Assembly: GCA_014896235.1 (NCBI GenBank)
Contig: JADBKU010000021.1
Coordinates: 1-64,000 of the forward strand
Length of the DNA stretch: 64,000 bases
Direction: 5' to 3'
From: a bacterium
GTDB taxonomy: Bacteria; Desulfobacterota; Binatia; Binatales; Binataceae
In this document: one piece after another, positions 20,596-30,883 of the stretch
Numbering within the stretch: the first letter of the stretch is position 1
How the letters are laid out: the number at the start of each line of letters is the position of its first letter
Notes under the pieces: model-generated
What the model was told of the DNA's origin: nothing
The model's input: only the letters and a program-made list of their open reading frames with translations
Database searches by the model: none
Position numbers and translations under genes: made by a program

Positions 20596-21567
20596 TCAGT
20601 GTTTCAGCTTCTTGACCTCTTCGACCATCTCGGGAACGGCCTTGAACAGATCGGCGACCAGTCCGTAGTCGGCGACGCCGAAGATCGGCGCCTCTTCGTC
20701 CTTGTTGATCGCGACGATCGTCTTCGAGTCTTTCATGCCGGCGAGATGCTGAATCGCGCCCGAGATGCCGACCGCGACGTAGAGTTCCGGCGCGACCACT
20801 TTGCCGGTCTGGCCGACCTGCAGGTCGTTCGGCACGAAGCCGGCGTCAACCGCGGCGCGGCTGGCGCCCATCGCCGCTCCCATCTCGTCCACCAGCGGTT
20901 CGAGCACGGTCTTGAAGTTGTCGCCGGATTTGAGGCCGCGTCCGCCTGAGACGACGATGCGCGCCTCGGTAAGCTGGGGACGATCGCTCTTGATTTCATT
21001 GAAACCGACGAATTCCATCTTGAGCGACGCCGCGTCAAGCTCCGGCGTGACCGTTTCGATCGGCGCGGCGACGTCCGCGGGCTTGGCCGCATCGAAAGCG
21101 GTGCCGCGCACCGTCACGACCCGCACCGGACCGTCAAGTTCGATGGTCGCGAGCGCGTTGCCGGCGTACATCGGGCGAACCATCGTACCGTCGTCGTTGA
21201 TCGCAATGATTTCCGAAGCCATCGGCGCGCCGAGCCGCGCCGCCAGCCGCGGCATCAGGTCCTTACCCATCGCGGTGGCTGTGGCCAGCACGGTTTCCGC
21301 GCCGGTCTTCTTTGCCAAATCAGCCAGCGCTTGCGCGGCCGCGTCGGCCAGATAGTGCGCAAGCTTCGGATGGTCGAGCACGATTACCTTGCTCGGCCCG
21401 TATTTGGCGATTTCGGCGGCCGCCGCGGTGGCACCCTCGCCGCTCAGCACGGCGATACATTGGCCTCCCCGTTTGCGCGCCATCTCCAACCCCGCGTTGA
21501 CCGCGATCAGCGTGGTTTTGGGGAAATGTCCGCCCCGATGTTCCGCGAAAACCAGTACGTCACCCAT
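20596..21567 (-). CDS. etfA: Electron transfer flavoprotein, alpha subunit
   Basis: A 323-residue EtfA. The N-terminal domain starts MGDVLVFAEHRGGHFPKTTL. The C-terminal FAD domain has ARIVVSGGRGLKSGDNFKTV, GASRAAVDAGFVPNDLQVGQ then TGK, GISGAIQHLAGMKDSKTIVA and INKDEEAPIFGVADYGLVAD, all canonical. It accepts electrons from acyl-CoA and related dehydrogenases. The partner etfB is upstream in the same direction, 80 bases away. The ATG has GGAG about 9 bases before it. The normal non-bifurcating motif in its etfB suggests ordinary ETF, feeding the membrane FeS oxidoreductase at 15-17 kb. Confidence 0.97.
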   Translation of the reverse strand: MGDVLVFAEHRGGHFPKTTLIAVNAGLEMARKRGGQCIAVLSGEGATAAAAEIAKYGPSKVIVLDHPKLAHYLADAAAQALADLAKKTGAETVLATATAMGKDLMPRLAARLGAPMASEIIAINDDGTMVRPMYAGNALATIELDGPVRVVTVRGTAFDAAKPADVAAPIETVTPELDAASLKMEFVGFNEIKSDRPQLTEARIVVSGGRGLKSGDNFKTVLEPLVDEMGAAMGASRAAVDAGFVPNDLQVGQTGKVVAPELYVAVGISGAIQHLAGMKDSKTIVAINKDEEAPIFGVADYGLVADLFKAVPEMVEEVKKLKH

Positions 21568-21647
21568 CTCGATTCACTCCGGCGCAACCGCCCATCAGGG
21601 CTTGGTCCGCCGTCAATATACTTGCTTTGCCCGCGCCCGGCGCGGCG

Positions 21648-22397
21648 TCAGATTACCTTGGCCTCCGTATGGAGCACCTGCACCAACTCTTCGACGCTCG
21701 CGACCTTGCGGCCCGCCTGGCGCTTTTCGGGCGCTTTGAGCGTTTTGATTTTCAGCTTGGGCGTAAGATCGACGCCAAGGCTGTCAACCGCGATTTCATT
21801 GAGCGGTTTCTTGCGCGCCTTCATGATCCCCGGCAGCGACGCATAGCGCGGCTCATTGAGGCGCAAATCCGTCGTGATCACGGCGGGCATCGGAAAGGCC
21901 ACCGTTTCGAGTCCGCCATCGACTTCGCGCACGACGGTGCATTTCTCGCCGGCCAGTTCGACCTTCGAGGCGAAGGTCGCCTGCGGCCATCCGAGCATCT
22001 CCGCGAGCATCTGGCCGATCTGGTTCGAATCGTCGTCGATCGCCTGTTTACCGATTATGATGAGTTCGGGTTTTTCGTCGCTCGCGACTTTCGCGATCAC
22101 GCGGGCGATCGCCAGCGTATCGAGCGGGTTGTCGGCTTTGACCAGGATCGCGCGGTCCGCGCCCATCGCGAGCCCGGTGCGCAGTTGCTCCTGCCACGCG
22201 GTCTGCCCGACCGATATCAAAACAACCTCGCCCGAACCCTGTTTCTCTTTGATTCTGAGCGCTTCTTCGATGGCGATTTCGTCGAACGGATTGATCACCC
22301 ATTTGACGTTGTCGGTCGCGATCCCTGATCCGTCCGGCAGAACCCGGATGGTGGTCGCGGGATCGGGAACGCGCTTTACCGGCACAAGTATCTTCAC
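21648..22397 (-). CDS. etfB: Electron transfer flavoprotein, beta subunit
   Basis: A 249-residue EtfB beginning MKILVPVKRVPDPATTIRV from a GTG at 22397; the open frame extends 32 codons further but with no family similarity. Features: VKWVINPFDEIAIEEALRIK, the AMP-binding stretch IIIGKQAIDDDSNQIGQMLA, the recognition-loop region EVDGGLETVAFPMPAVITTD with LRLNEPRYASLPGIMKARKK, and the C-terminal anchor that wraps EtfA. The DDDSNQIGQ form of the AMP loop is the housekeeping type. It is the first gene of the etfBA pair and has GGAG about 10 bases before the GTG. Confidence 0.96.
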   Translation of the reverse strand: MKILVPVKRVPDPATTIRVLPDGSGIATDNVKWVINPFDEIAIEEALRIKEKQGSGEVVLISVGQTAWQEQLRTGLAMGADRAILVKADNPLDTLAIARVIAKVASDEKPELIIIGKQAIDDDSNQIGQMLAEMLGWPQATFASKVELAGEKCTVVREVDGGLETVAFPMPAVITTDLRLNEPRYASLPGIMKARKKPLNEIAVDSLGVDLTPKLKIKTLKAPEKRQAGRKVASVEELVQVLHTEAKVI

Positions 22398-22577
22398 AGC
22401 GATGTCACTCCGAACAGCCGGCCTTGCGGGCGGCGATAATCGCAAATTCAAAATGGCTCGGAATTCAAATCCGGAACCAACTGACCGTAACAATCGAGAA
22501 TCGGCCAGTCAAACCTTAATTCGCCGCGATACCGCGCGGGTTCCGCGCGGAAATGACGGCCGCCGATGGGCCGGACT

Positions 22578-23399
22578 TCAGTCCTGCACGATGGCAGTGT
22601 CCGAAGAGTCGCGTGGTGGGGACGCGGCGGCGGTTTGCCCGTGCGCTGCGCGTTTCAACTCGGCGCGGCTGATGCGGAGGCTCGTGAGAGTCGGCAGGAT
22701 GACTTTTTCAACAAAAGTCCGCGCGCTTAAGCCGCCGCCAGAACTTTCCAGCCGCTGATGATAGTTGGGAATCAGGCCGTCGCCGGGCATCTTGAAATTT
22801 GCGAGCACGTGGCCGAAGTCGGCGATCGTTCCCCGGCGATCCTGCTCGAGGTCGAGCTTGATCAGCGATCGATAAAAAGCCGCGTGAGCCGCCTCGTCGG
22901 AGCCGACGTGATGAAAAATCGCGGCGGCCACCTGATCGCCGTTCGCGAGCGCGCGATCCTTTTGCGCCTTGTACGCCGAATAGGTCGCGGCTTCCTGCAG
23001 GGCGCCATAACAGGACATCCGCCGGCAGGTGTCGAAGGGCAGTTCCCAGGCGCGGTTGGCCACGGGCGTTTCCAGTTCAGCGATTTCGGCCTCCGAGCGC
23101 ATCCCGGATCGCTTCAGATATTCGCGGAAAACCAGTCCGTGCCGCGATTCTTCGAACGCCCAGCGGATTTGAAAGCCGGCCATATCGAAGTTTCCGCGCA
23201 ATAACCGCAGGCCCTGCGCGCTATAGTCCGGCACATACATCTCTTCGATGCAGTAAACTTCCATCGCGCGGGCGACCGCTTCGCTCGGCTGTACGGAGTC
23301 GAACCGTTCCCACGGAATATCGCTGAAGATATTCCATTGCCGTTTGGTTTCCGCGATTTCGAGGAAATCTAGATAAAGTTGATGGACTTTTTCCCGCAC
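22578..23399 (-). CDS. Acyl-ACP desaturase-like diiron protein
   Basis: A 273-residue ferritin-fold protein of the fatty-acid desaturase type 2 group. All six expected diiron ligands are visible: E53 (CIEEMYVPDY), E84 and H87 (EESRH), E136 (LQEAATY), E169 and H172 (DEAAH). The N-terminal part IPWERFDSVQPSE and the W-rich helix GFQIRWAFEESRHGLVFREY fit the plant/actinobacterial desaturase family. It would use O2 and electrons from a ferredoxin to desaturate or hydroxylate an acyl-ACP or acyl-CoA. The start is GTG. It may be supplied by the ferredoxin pair at 7 kb, but this is only a guess. Confidence 0.85.
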   Translation of the reverse strand: MREKVHQLYLDFLEIAETKRQWNIFSDIPWERFDSVQPSEAVARAMEVYCIEEMYVPDYSAQGLRLLRGNFDMAGFQIRWAFEESRHGLVFREYLKRSGMRSEAEIAELETPVANRAWELPFDTCRRMSCYGALQEAATYSAYKAQKDRALANGDQVAAAIFHHVGSDEAAHAAFYRSLIKLDLEQDRRGTIADFGHVLANFKMPGDGLIPNYHQRLESSGGGLSARTFVEKVILPTLTSLRISRAELKRAAHGQTAAASPPRDSSDTAIVQD

Positions 23400-23800
23400 G
23401 CTTTCACCCGTCGCCCCCTTAAGCTCGTTTCGCTGTCAGCGCACCCGCCAAGGTATGGCTACGGAGCCGCGTATCGCTCTATTGCACGCCCGCGTTTCCT
23501 CGCTACGACGGGCGCGCACCCCAACTCGCCAGATCCTGTGAGTGTGAGAGTGATGCGGAGATTTCCCGCCTGGATAGATCAAATCCGCGCAAGCAGCATG
23601 AGTGTAGGGGGCCCATGGCGCGAAGTCCATGGCTGATCGAGCCGGCGCAGTTATAAGTTCCTCGAAATCTTGCGATTAGCGCATGTTTGTGCGGTTTATC
23701 AGTCGAATGGCTGTCGCGTTGCGTCCATTGGCGATGCGACAATAATTTTTTCCGGAGCTTAAACTCTGCCGCGCCAGCATTTCGCAGGCTTCGCCCTCGG
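23400..23800. other. Intergenic region between desaturase-like gene and iclR
   Basis: About 400 bases with no convincing gene. Small open frames on both strands lack family signatures or a ribosome site. A CCATGG inverted pair (CCATGG-CGCGAAGT-CCATGG) occurs near 23615-23635. The part after 23640 becomes AT-richer and precedes the end of iclR on the other strand, so it is the 3' side of both transcripts or an extended leader of the desaturase gene. No tRNA-like or riboswitch-like structure was found. Confidence 0.4.
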
Positions 23801-24583
23801 CTATTCGTTGAAGCCGAGCCGATGCGAAAGTTCGCGGCCCGCCGCGACGATCAGGGGCGCAAGCTCGGCGCTGATGCGTTCCGGGCCAAGCCGGTAGGCT
23901 GGCCCGGCTACCGCCAGCGACCCGACCACCGAGCGCGTGTAATCGCGCACCGGCGCGGCGACCGACGCCACGTCCTCAAAAAATTCGCCATTGTCCACCG
24001 CATATCCGTCGCGCGCGACCGCCCGCAGTTGTTCGATCAATGCCGCGCGATCGACGATCGTGCGATCGGTATGACGCGCGAGCTGTTCGGGCAGGGTCGC
24101 GCGGATTTGCTCTTCGGTGTCGAAGGCGAGGTGGGCTTTGCCGATCGCCGTGCAATGCAACGGCAAGGTCATCCCGATCGGCGGCGTGATGCGCACGGCG
24201 CGGTCCTCGGGTTCGGCCACTTCGAGCGGCACCGCGCCGTCACGCCGAACGATCGAAACGAAAACGCTTTCGCGGCATTGGCGCGCGACGTCGGCCAGAA
24301 TCGGCCGCGCCTGCCGCACCAAGCCCATGTGATGGATATAACGGCGTCCTAGCAGAAGGCACTTGATCCCGAGGCGATAATTCTCGCTCGCCCGGTTCTG
24401 CTCGATATAGCCGCGCGCTTCGAGCGTCGCAAGCAGGCGAAATACGTTGTTCTTGTGCAGCTTGAGCCGTTTGGAAAGTTCAGTGACGCCGAGTTCGTCG
24501 GCGTCGCCGAAGAATTGTTCGAGCACGTCGAGCGAATGCGCGACGGATTGAATAACGTAGTTTGTCTTTTCGCGGCGCGTCAT
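23801..24583 (-). CDS. IclR-family transcriptional regulator
   Basis: A 260-residue regulator. The winged HTH (about residues 5-65) has SVAHSLDVLEQFF, VTELSKRLKLHKNNVFRLLA and TLEARGYIEQNRASENYRLG. The effector domain (about 85-255) has HCTAIGKAHLAFDT (HCTAxGKA signature), RDGYAVDNGEFFEDVASVAAPV and the final RLGPERISAELAPLIV. IclR proteins are dimeric and usually control nearby catabolic genes and themselves. It is divergent from a methyltransferase-like gene; a 5-9-5 inverted repeat at 24682-24700 is a fitting operator. The ATG has GGAG 10 bases upstream. Confidence 0.93.
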   Translation of the reverse strand: MTRREKTNYVIQSVAHSLDVLEQFFGDADELGVTELSKRLKLHKNNVFRLLATLEARGYIEQNRASENYRLGIKCLLLGRRYIHHMGLVRQARPILADVARQCRESVFVSIVRRDGAVPLEVAEPEDRAVRITPPIGMTLPLHCTAIGKAHLAFDTEEQIRATLPEQLARHTDRTIVDRAALIEQLRAVARDGYAVDNGEFFEDVASVAAPVRDYTRSVVGSLAVAGPAYRLGPERISAELAPLIVAAGRELSHRLGFNE

Positions 24584-24681
24584 CTATGCGATCACTCCAG
24601 AATCCGGCCGCGCCTTGAGCTTGGCAGAGCGATCAACCGGTTTGGAAAGCTGTTTTAATTTAGACGGTCGAATCAAAATAT

Positions 24682-24700
24682 GTCAACGCTGCCGTTTGAC
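24682..24700. promoter_or_regulatory. Inverted repeat, candidate IclR operator
   Basis: GTCAA-N9-TTGAC (GTCAACGCTGCCGTTTGAC) lies in the 184-base divergent space between iclR and the methyltransferase-like gene. Its right half also forms a TTGACG that could be a -35 for the plus-strand gene, with TAAATA at 24716. The AT-rich stretch that follows (24710-24755) fits a promoter. Size and symmetry suit an IclR dimer, and the position suits autoregulation. Confidence 0.4.
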
Positions 24701-24767
24701 GTCGCCATGTCAGGCTAAATAGCTGATTTTACAGCGATATTTATCCTTAAATGGATCGGAGCAGCCC

Positions 24768-25400
24768 GTGCCGAATCCCCCAAATCAGGATTTCTTCCGC
24801 CGTATCGACGAATCCGACGATGAATTGTTCTACAGCTATCCGCGCCTGGTCACGCACATCGATGACGCGGCTATCGCCAAGGTCGGCGAAATCTACCTCG
24901 GGCGCCTGCCGCACGGCGGCGTGATCCTCGACCTGATGTCGAGTTGGCGGTCGCATCTGCCGCCCGCGCTGAATCCCCGCCGGGTGATCGGCGTGGGCCT
25001 GAATCGAACCGAGATGGAGGAAAATCCGGCGCTTGATGAGGTAATCGTTCACAACGTGAATCGCGAACCGCGGCTGCCGCTCGCGGACGCCAGCTTCGAC
25101 GGCGCCGTGATGACGGTGTCGGTGCAATACCTGACGCGGCCGATAGAGGTTTTCGCCGACGTTGGCCGGGTGTTGCGTCCCGGCGCGCCGTTTATCGTCG
25201 CCTTTTCCAATCGGATGTTTCCAACCAAGGCGGTCGCGTTGTGGCGCGCCACCGATGACGCGCAACACGCGCTCGTTGTCGCGCGTTATTTCACCGAAAG
25301 CGCGAGCTTCGAGCGTCTCGAAAGGATCGATCGAAGCGCGCCGACCGATCCTCCGAGCGATCCGATTTGGGCCGTGGTCGGCTACCGCCGCTCAGATTGA
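24768..25400 (+). CDS. SAM-dependent methyltransferase-like protein
   Basis: A 210-residue protein with a class I methyltransferase-like core: a first beta strand HGGVILDLMSSWRSHLP in place of the usual glycine-rich motif, RRVIGVGLNRTEMEENP (acidic/nucleoside strand), LPLADASFDGAVMTVSVQYL (motif near DxxxS), then VLRPGAPFIVAFSNRMFP. The conserved DLMSSW glycine-poor first motif belongs to a Methyltransf_11-like subgroup whose substrate I do not know. Start GTG with GGAG 8 bases ahead. It is divergent from iclR and leads a run of small catabolic enzymes. Confidence 0.75.
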   Translation: MPNPPNQDFFRRIDESDDELFYSYPRLVTHIDDAAIAKVGEIYLGRLPHGGVILDLMSSWRSHLPPALNPRRVIGVGLNRTEMEENPALDEVIVHNVNREPRLPLADASFDGAVMTVSVQYLTRPIEVFADVGRVLRPGAPFIVAFSNRMFPTKAVALWRATDDAQHALVVARYFTESASFERLERIDRSAPTDPPSDPIWAVVGYRRSD

Positions 25401-25513
25401 CGAAATCGGGCCGGGCGCAATCGCGATAGCGATCGTCGCCGCATCGCGGCTATGATTACCGTGTATCGCGCGCGCCGGATGATCTGGGCGCCGCGATCGA
25501 AGGCGGGAATCGA

Positions 25514-25930
25514 GTGATCGCGAATCGCGGCCTGAGGCATCTGGCGCTGCGCGTCGCCGACGTCAAACGCGCGGTGGATTTTTACACGCGGGTTTTCGGG
25601 ATGCGCGTCGTATGGCAACCCGATGCCGACAATGCCTACCTTAGCTCAGGATGCGACAATCTGGCGCTTCATCGCGGCGACGCCGGCGATCGCTCCGCGC
25701 AAGCGCTCGACCATTTTGGATTCATCGCGCCGACAATCGCGGAGGTCGAGGCCGGCTACCGCTGGGCGCTGGAAAACAACCTCGATATCGTGCATCCGCT
25801 GAAGCGCCATCGCGACGGTTCGGTTTCGTTCTATTTGCGCGATCCTGACGGCAATGTGATTCAGGCTCTTTATGAACCGCTGACCAGCGGGCTTGCGATC
25901 GGCGGTGAAGGCCGCCGGCCGCCGCGCTAG
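25514..25930 (+). CDS. VOC-family (glyoxalase/dioxygenase fold) protein
   Basis: A 138-residue vicinal-oxygen-chelate protein with two beta-alpha-beta-beta-beta modules. The N-module is LRHLALRVADVKRAVDFYTR with VFGMRVVW and ends in DNLALHRG; the C-module has LDHFGFIAPTIAEVEAGYRW and finishes in DGSVSFYLRDPDGNVIQALYE. Metal ligands would be H in RHLALRV, H in LDHFGF and E in ALYE. It could be a lyase, isomerase or extradiol dioxygenase; the family alone does not tell. Start GTG. It lies 113 bases after the methyltransferase gene and 19 before the aldo-keto reductase. Confidence 0.85.
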   Translation: MIANRGLRHLALRVADVKRAVDFYTRVFGMRVVWQPDADNAYLSSGCDNLALHRGDAGDRSAQALDHFGFIAPTIAEVEAGYRWALENNLDIVHPLKRHRDGSVSFYLRDPDGNVIQALYEPLTSGLAIGGEGRRPPR

Positions 25931-25949
25931 TAGATAGGGAGAGAATTCG

Positions 25950-27059
25950 ATGCTGAAAGGCCACGCGACCGCGCAGGCGACCGCCGCCTACGCGAGCCGA
26001 TTCGCTGACTTGCCAGGCAATTTTCGGAAGATGATCGGCGTGACCGTCTCCTCGATCGGACTCGGCACCTATCTCGGCGAACCGGACAGCGCGACCGATG
26101 CGGCGTATGCGGACGCGATCCGGCTGGCTTTAGCTGGCGGGATCAACCTGCTCGACACGGCGGTTAACTATCGCTTTCAGCGCAGCGAACGGACGATCGG
26201 CGCGGTGCTGCAGGAAATGGTCAAGCGGGGCGATATTCGGCGCGACGAAGCCGTGATTGCGACCAAAGGCGGCTATATCACGTTCGACGGCGCCGTGCCG
26301 CCCGATCCTCGCCGCTGGTTCGAAGAACGTTTTATCCGGACTGGAATCGTCGCATCCTCGGATCTGGTTGAGGGATCGCATTGCCTGACGCCGCGATGGC
26401 TTGCGGCGATGATCGAAATGAGCCGGGCGAATCTCGGCCTCGAGACGATCGATATCTATTATCTGCACAACCCGGAGGCCCAGCTTGCCGCGATCGGGCG
26501 CGACGAATTCAGGCGCCGGATTCGCGCCGCGTTCGAATTGCTGGAAGCGAAGGCGGCCGAGGGGCAGATTGGGGTTTACGGCGCGGCGACATGGAACGGC
26601 TTTCGAGTCGCGCCCGAAGACCGGTCTTACCTGTCGCTGACCGAGATGGCCGCGCTTGCCGAAGAAGCCGGCGGCAAGGACCATCGCTTCCGGGTGATCC
26701 AGATGCCGTACAATTTGGCGATGGCCGAGGCGTTCACGGCGCGCAATCAGCGGCTGCCGGACGGCGCGATGGGCAATACTCTCGCCGCCGCCGATGCGCT
26801 CGGAATCGCCGTATGCGCCAGCGCGTCGCTGCTTCAGGGACGGCTGACGCGCGGCCTGCCGCCGCTCTTGAACGACGCCTTCGACGGCCTCGAATCCGAC
26901 GCGCAGCGCGCGCTCCAATTCGTGCGCTCGACGCCGGGAATCAGCGTGGCTTTGGCCGGGATGAGCTCGACGGCCCACGTCGCCGATAATCTGGGCGTCG
27001 CGCGGCGTCCGCCGGCGCCGTTTGACCGCCTGATGCGGCTGTTCAAAAAGGTTGCCTAG
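25950..27059 (+). CDS. Aldo/keto reductase family protein
   Basis: A 369-residue AKR. It shows the TIM-barrel start SSIGLGTYLGEPD, catalytic D69 and Y74 in LLDTAVNYRFQRSERTIG, K106 in VIATKGG, and YYLHNPEAQL where the family has its fourth catalytic residue (His). Towards the end TPGISVALAGMSSTAHVADN is the NADP phosphate-binding segment. It is longer than the usual 310-330 because of an insertion around 115-150. It reduces a carbonyl with NAD(P)H; the substrate is unknown. GGGAGAG lies just before the ATG. Confidence 0.9.
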   Translation: MLKGHATAQATAAYASRFADLPGNFRKMIGVTVSSIGLGTYLGEPDSATDAAYADAIRLALAGGINLLDTAVNYRFQRSERTIGAVLQEMVKRGDIRRDEAVIATKGGYITFDGAVPPDPRRWFEERFIRTGIVASSDLVEGSHCLTPRWLAAMIEMSRANLGLETIDIYYLHNPEAQLAAIGRDEFRRRIRAAFELLEAKAAEGQIGVYGAATWNGFRVAPEDRSYLSLTEMAALAEEAGGKDHRFRVIQMPYNLAMAEAFTARNQRLPDGAMGNTLAAADALGIAVCASASLLQGRLTRGLPPLLNDAFDGLESDAQRALQFVRSTPGISVALAGMSSTAHVADNLGVARRPPAPFDRLMRLFKKVA

Positions 27060-27165
27060 GCGTGCGCAATCAAGATCGTTTGGCTCTATAGCCGCGAAAC
27101 CCGAGTTTGTGGCGGCGCGTCGCGCGTTGGAAAATTAGCCATGGAGGCGGAAGGATTGGGCGAGC

Positions 27166-28059
27166 ATGCAGGCTGAGCGGAGGTTAAGCGGCGGCTGGCG
27201 CCGGTCGGTTACGGCGTTAACCGCCATGCTTGCGTTTATTTTTGCGATGCCCCCAGCGCTCCACGCCGCCGATATAAATTTCCCGCCCACGGATTATGTG
27301 ATTCGCAGCGGCGACGGCGCCCGGATTATCGGCCATGCGCATTTTGAGCTTCGGGACGGACCGGACGGCTTGCGCACGGTACATGGCGATTATCATTATT
27401 TGAACGGCGATTCCGATGTCGAAGACGACACGATCCGGATTCCGCCGGGTTCCTCTCCGCCGATCTTCGTTCGCTTCCGTCACGTTTTCTACAACCCGGA
27501 CGGCTCAATCAGTCGCAGCGGCGAGGCCGACGTCACGGCTGGCTATGGCCAATGCACGATTTATAAGCACGGCGTGGCGCGGACAACGCGCGACCAATTG
27601 AATTTTCCGCCCGATACTTTCGCCGGCGCCGCGGTCATCATTGCGCTGCGCGATTATCTGATGTCCGCACCGACCGACCATCGAGTCTTTCACGTCTTCA
27701 ATTGCGTGCCCGGTCCCAAAGTGCTCAAGGTCGCACTCAGCGTCCATCGGCAGGCGCGATGGGCGTATTACCCCGGCGATTTGGTCGAAGTTGGACTAAA
27801 GCCAGACTTCGGATGGCTGAATATCGTTATCGGACCGTTCTTGCCGACGCTCAGGGTCTGGTTCGATCCGGCCGACGCCTGGTTTTTCACCGGTTCCAAG
27901 TCGGCTCGCTACTACAAAGGGAGCGACATCATGCTGGTGCGCGCTTATCGGCCCGAACCAGCATCTGGTGGAGGCGGCCCGGTACCGGCCGGCGGCGGAT
28001 CGCCCATGCCGGCGACATCAGCCGCGCCGACCCCGATGCCTTCCGCTGCATCGCGATGA
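27166..28059 (+). CDS. Secreted protein of unknown function
   Basis: A 297-residue protein with a signal peptide: basic MQAERRLSGGWRRS, hydrophobic VTALTAMLAFIFAMPPAL, and AHA-like cleavage near LHAADI. The mature part is beta-rich (YVIRSGDGARIIGHAHFELR, IFVRFRHVFYNPDGSISRSG) with two cysteines, in GQCTIY and FNCVPG, and ends in a proline/alanine/glycine-rich tail. I do not recognise the family; the overall look is of a periplasmic DUF3108-like protein. The first Met could also be one of the later ones, but the signal fits this start. It is 106 bases after the aldo-keto reductase. Confidence 0.65.
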   Translation: MQAERRLSGGWRRSVTALTAMLAFIFAMPPALHAADINFPPTDYVIRSGDGARIIGHAHFELRDGPDGLRTVHGDYHYLNGDSDVEDDTIRIPPGSSPPIFVRFRHVFYNPDGSISRSGEADVTAGYGQCTIYKHGVARTTRDQLNFPPDTFAGAAVIIALRDYLMSAPTDHRVFHVFNCVPGPKVLKVALSVHRQARWAYYPGDLVEVGLKPDFGWLNIVIGPFLPTLRVWFDPADAWFFTGSKSARYYKGSDIMLVRAYRPEPASGGGGPVPAGGGSPMPATSAAPTPMPSAASR

Positions 28060-28205
28060 TTGGCGCCGGCCGGTACCGTTCGTTGATTCGAAGTTCCGGC
28101 GCCTCCGCGCGGGTTGGGCGGAATGTCAGCCCCTTGCCACGCGGAGGCGCGCGGTTGCGATGCGAAATTATGGAAGCCGGCGCCGAAGCAGCGCCGGTGC
28201 GGACG

Positions 28206-28421
28206 TTAAAAGTGAGTCGCGCCGTTCTCGCCGTAATGCCGCACGCGCGAACGCTGCGGTTTACGATATTGGAAAGTCACCTGGCATTGCGGACAGACGC
28301 CCTGCGGTTGGGCGGCGCCAGGCTGGCGGGACAGTTTGACGTATTTGACGGCGCCATCGATGCACAGATGGCCGGCGACGGGATAATCCCACACGATGCG
28401 AACGGCGGAAGTGTTTTCCAT
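28206..28421 (-). CDS. Small CPQC-containing protein
   Basis: A 71-residue frame, MENTSAVRIVWDYPVAGHLC..., with CPQC at residues 43-46 and one more cysteine (C20); basic towards the end (YRKPQRSRVRHYGE). The single CxxC with another Cys upstream could bind a metal or form a redox pair, but a full zinc ribbon is not present. A GGAG sits about 14 bases before the ATG. Nothing on the opposite strand overlaps it. It is not recognised, so the call rests on a good composition and position only. Confidence 0.45.
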   Translation of the reverse strand: MENTSAVRIVWDYPVAGHLCIDGAVKYVKLSRQPGAAQPQGVCPQCQVTFQYRKPQRSRVRHYGENGATHF

Positions 28422-28841
28422 TGGCTGCGCTAATGCTCCTTCATGCGAATCGGGTCCTTTGGTTGATGCGCCCGGCGGGCCGGGCGCGGCTTCCGTGAGT
28501 AGGTAAAGATAGTGATTTCAGACGTTGGATCAATCACTTTTGTTCACTTCAGAGAAATTTTCCAAAAAAAAATTATCCCCCGCCCATCGCTGTGCGGATG
28601 GAACGCTCAGCCCGCAGCCCACGGGCGGGTCGGCTTTGGATGCCGAATCGATTCTTCGTCGAGCAACGGGGCGGATCGCCGAGGTTTGAAATCCGCGAGC
28701 CAGTCGCCCATGTTGGACGTGGACTTCGCGCCGCAGATGGGGGCAGGCGCTTAATCGAAGGATGGCGGGCATGAAAACGAAGCGACGCCGGCCGCCGCAC
28801 AAGCGCTGCGCGGTTCCGGTTGCCACGGATCGCGCCGGATC
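28422..28841. other. Intergenic region upstream of biotin carboxylase gene
   Basis: About 420 bases with no convincing gene on the plus strand. It contains a run of nine A at 28563-28572 in an AT-rich stretch (promoter-like). On the minus strand a 34-codon frame (28711 to 28607) beginning MGDWLADFKPRRSAPLLDEE has a protein-like composition, but no ribosome site, and is not counted as a gene. The last 90 bases lead to the carboxylase ATG. Confidence 0.4.
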
Positions 28842-30349
<1,508 letters not shown>

Positions 30350-30353
<4 letters not shown>

Positions 30354-30883
30354 GGTTCAAACGCGCGGAGGGCGGCAAAATCTTTGAAGTGGAGATTTCA
30401 GCCTGCAACGGCAAAACGCTGCGCGCGTCGATCGACGGGGAGGAAATAACCGGCGAAATCGAAATGACCGCCGACGGCGGCGCGATCTTGCGGTTTGACG
30501 GGCGGCGGATTCGCGTCAATGGCGTGCGCGGGCGGAAATCGATTCTGGTCGCCGCCGGGCCCGCTTCGTTTGAATTCGCGCCGGTCGAGGGACGTATCGG
30601 CGTCGCCCATCACGGATTGGCGGCGGTCGAAGTCGCGGCGCCGATGCCCGGCAAGGTGCTGCGCGTGATGGTGGCCGAGGGCGACGTGGTGGCCTCCGGG
30701 CAGGGCTTGATCGTGCTTGAAGCAATGAAGATGGAGACGACGATTGCTGCTGAAAGCGACGCGACGGTCAAAAAAATTCGTGTCAGCGCGGGCGACGCGG
30801 TTGAGCACGGCCAGGTGCTGATCGAGTTCAGTCCGGCTCCGGCAGATCCATCAACTGGCGAATCGCAGGCTCAAGCGCGGTGA
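30350..30883 (+). CDS. Biotin carboxyl carrier protein
   Basis: A 178-residue protein whose C-terminal part is a biotinyl domain: VAAPMPGKVLRVMVAEGDVV, the biotinylation motif EAMKMET with K127, then VKKIRVSAGDAVEHGQVLIE. The N-terminal 70 residues resemble the BT-type domain of acyl-CoA carboxylase alpha chains (DFDG-like RFDGRRIRVNGV). So biotin carboxylase and carrier are two separate genes with a 4-base overlap, an arrangement that in other organisms may be fused. Its end overlaps the minus-strand gene at 30828 by 56 bases. Confidence 0.92.

Noticed and set aside
23400-23800. Possible small RNA or tRNA in the 400-base gap
   Set aside because: No cloverleaf, T-loop or strong structured element could be built.
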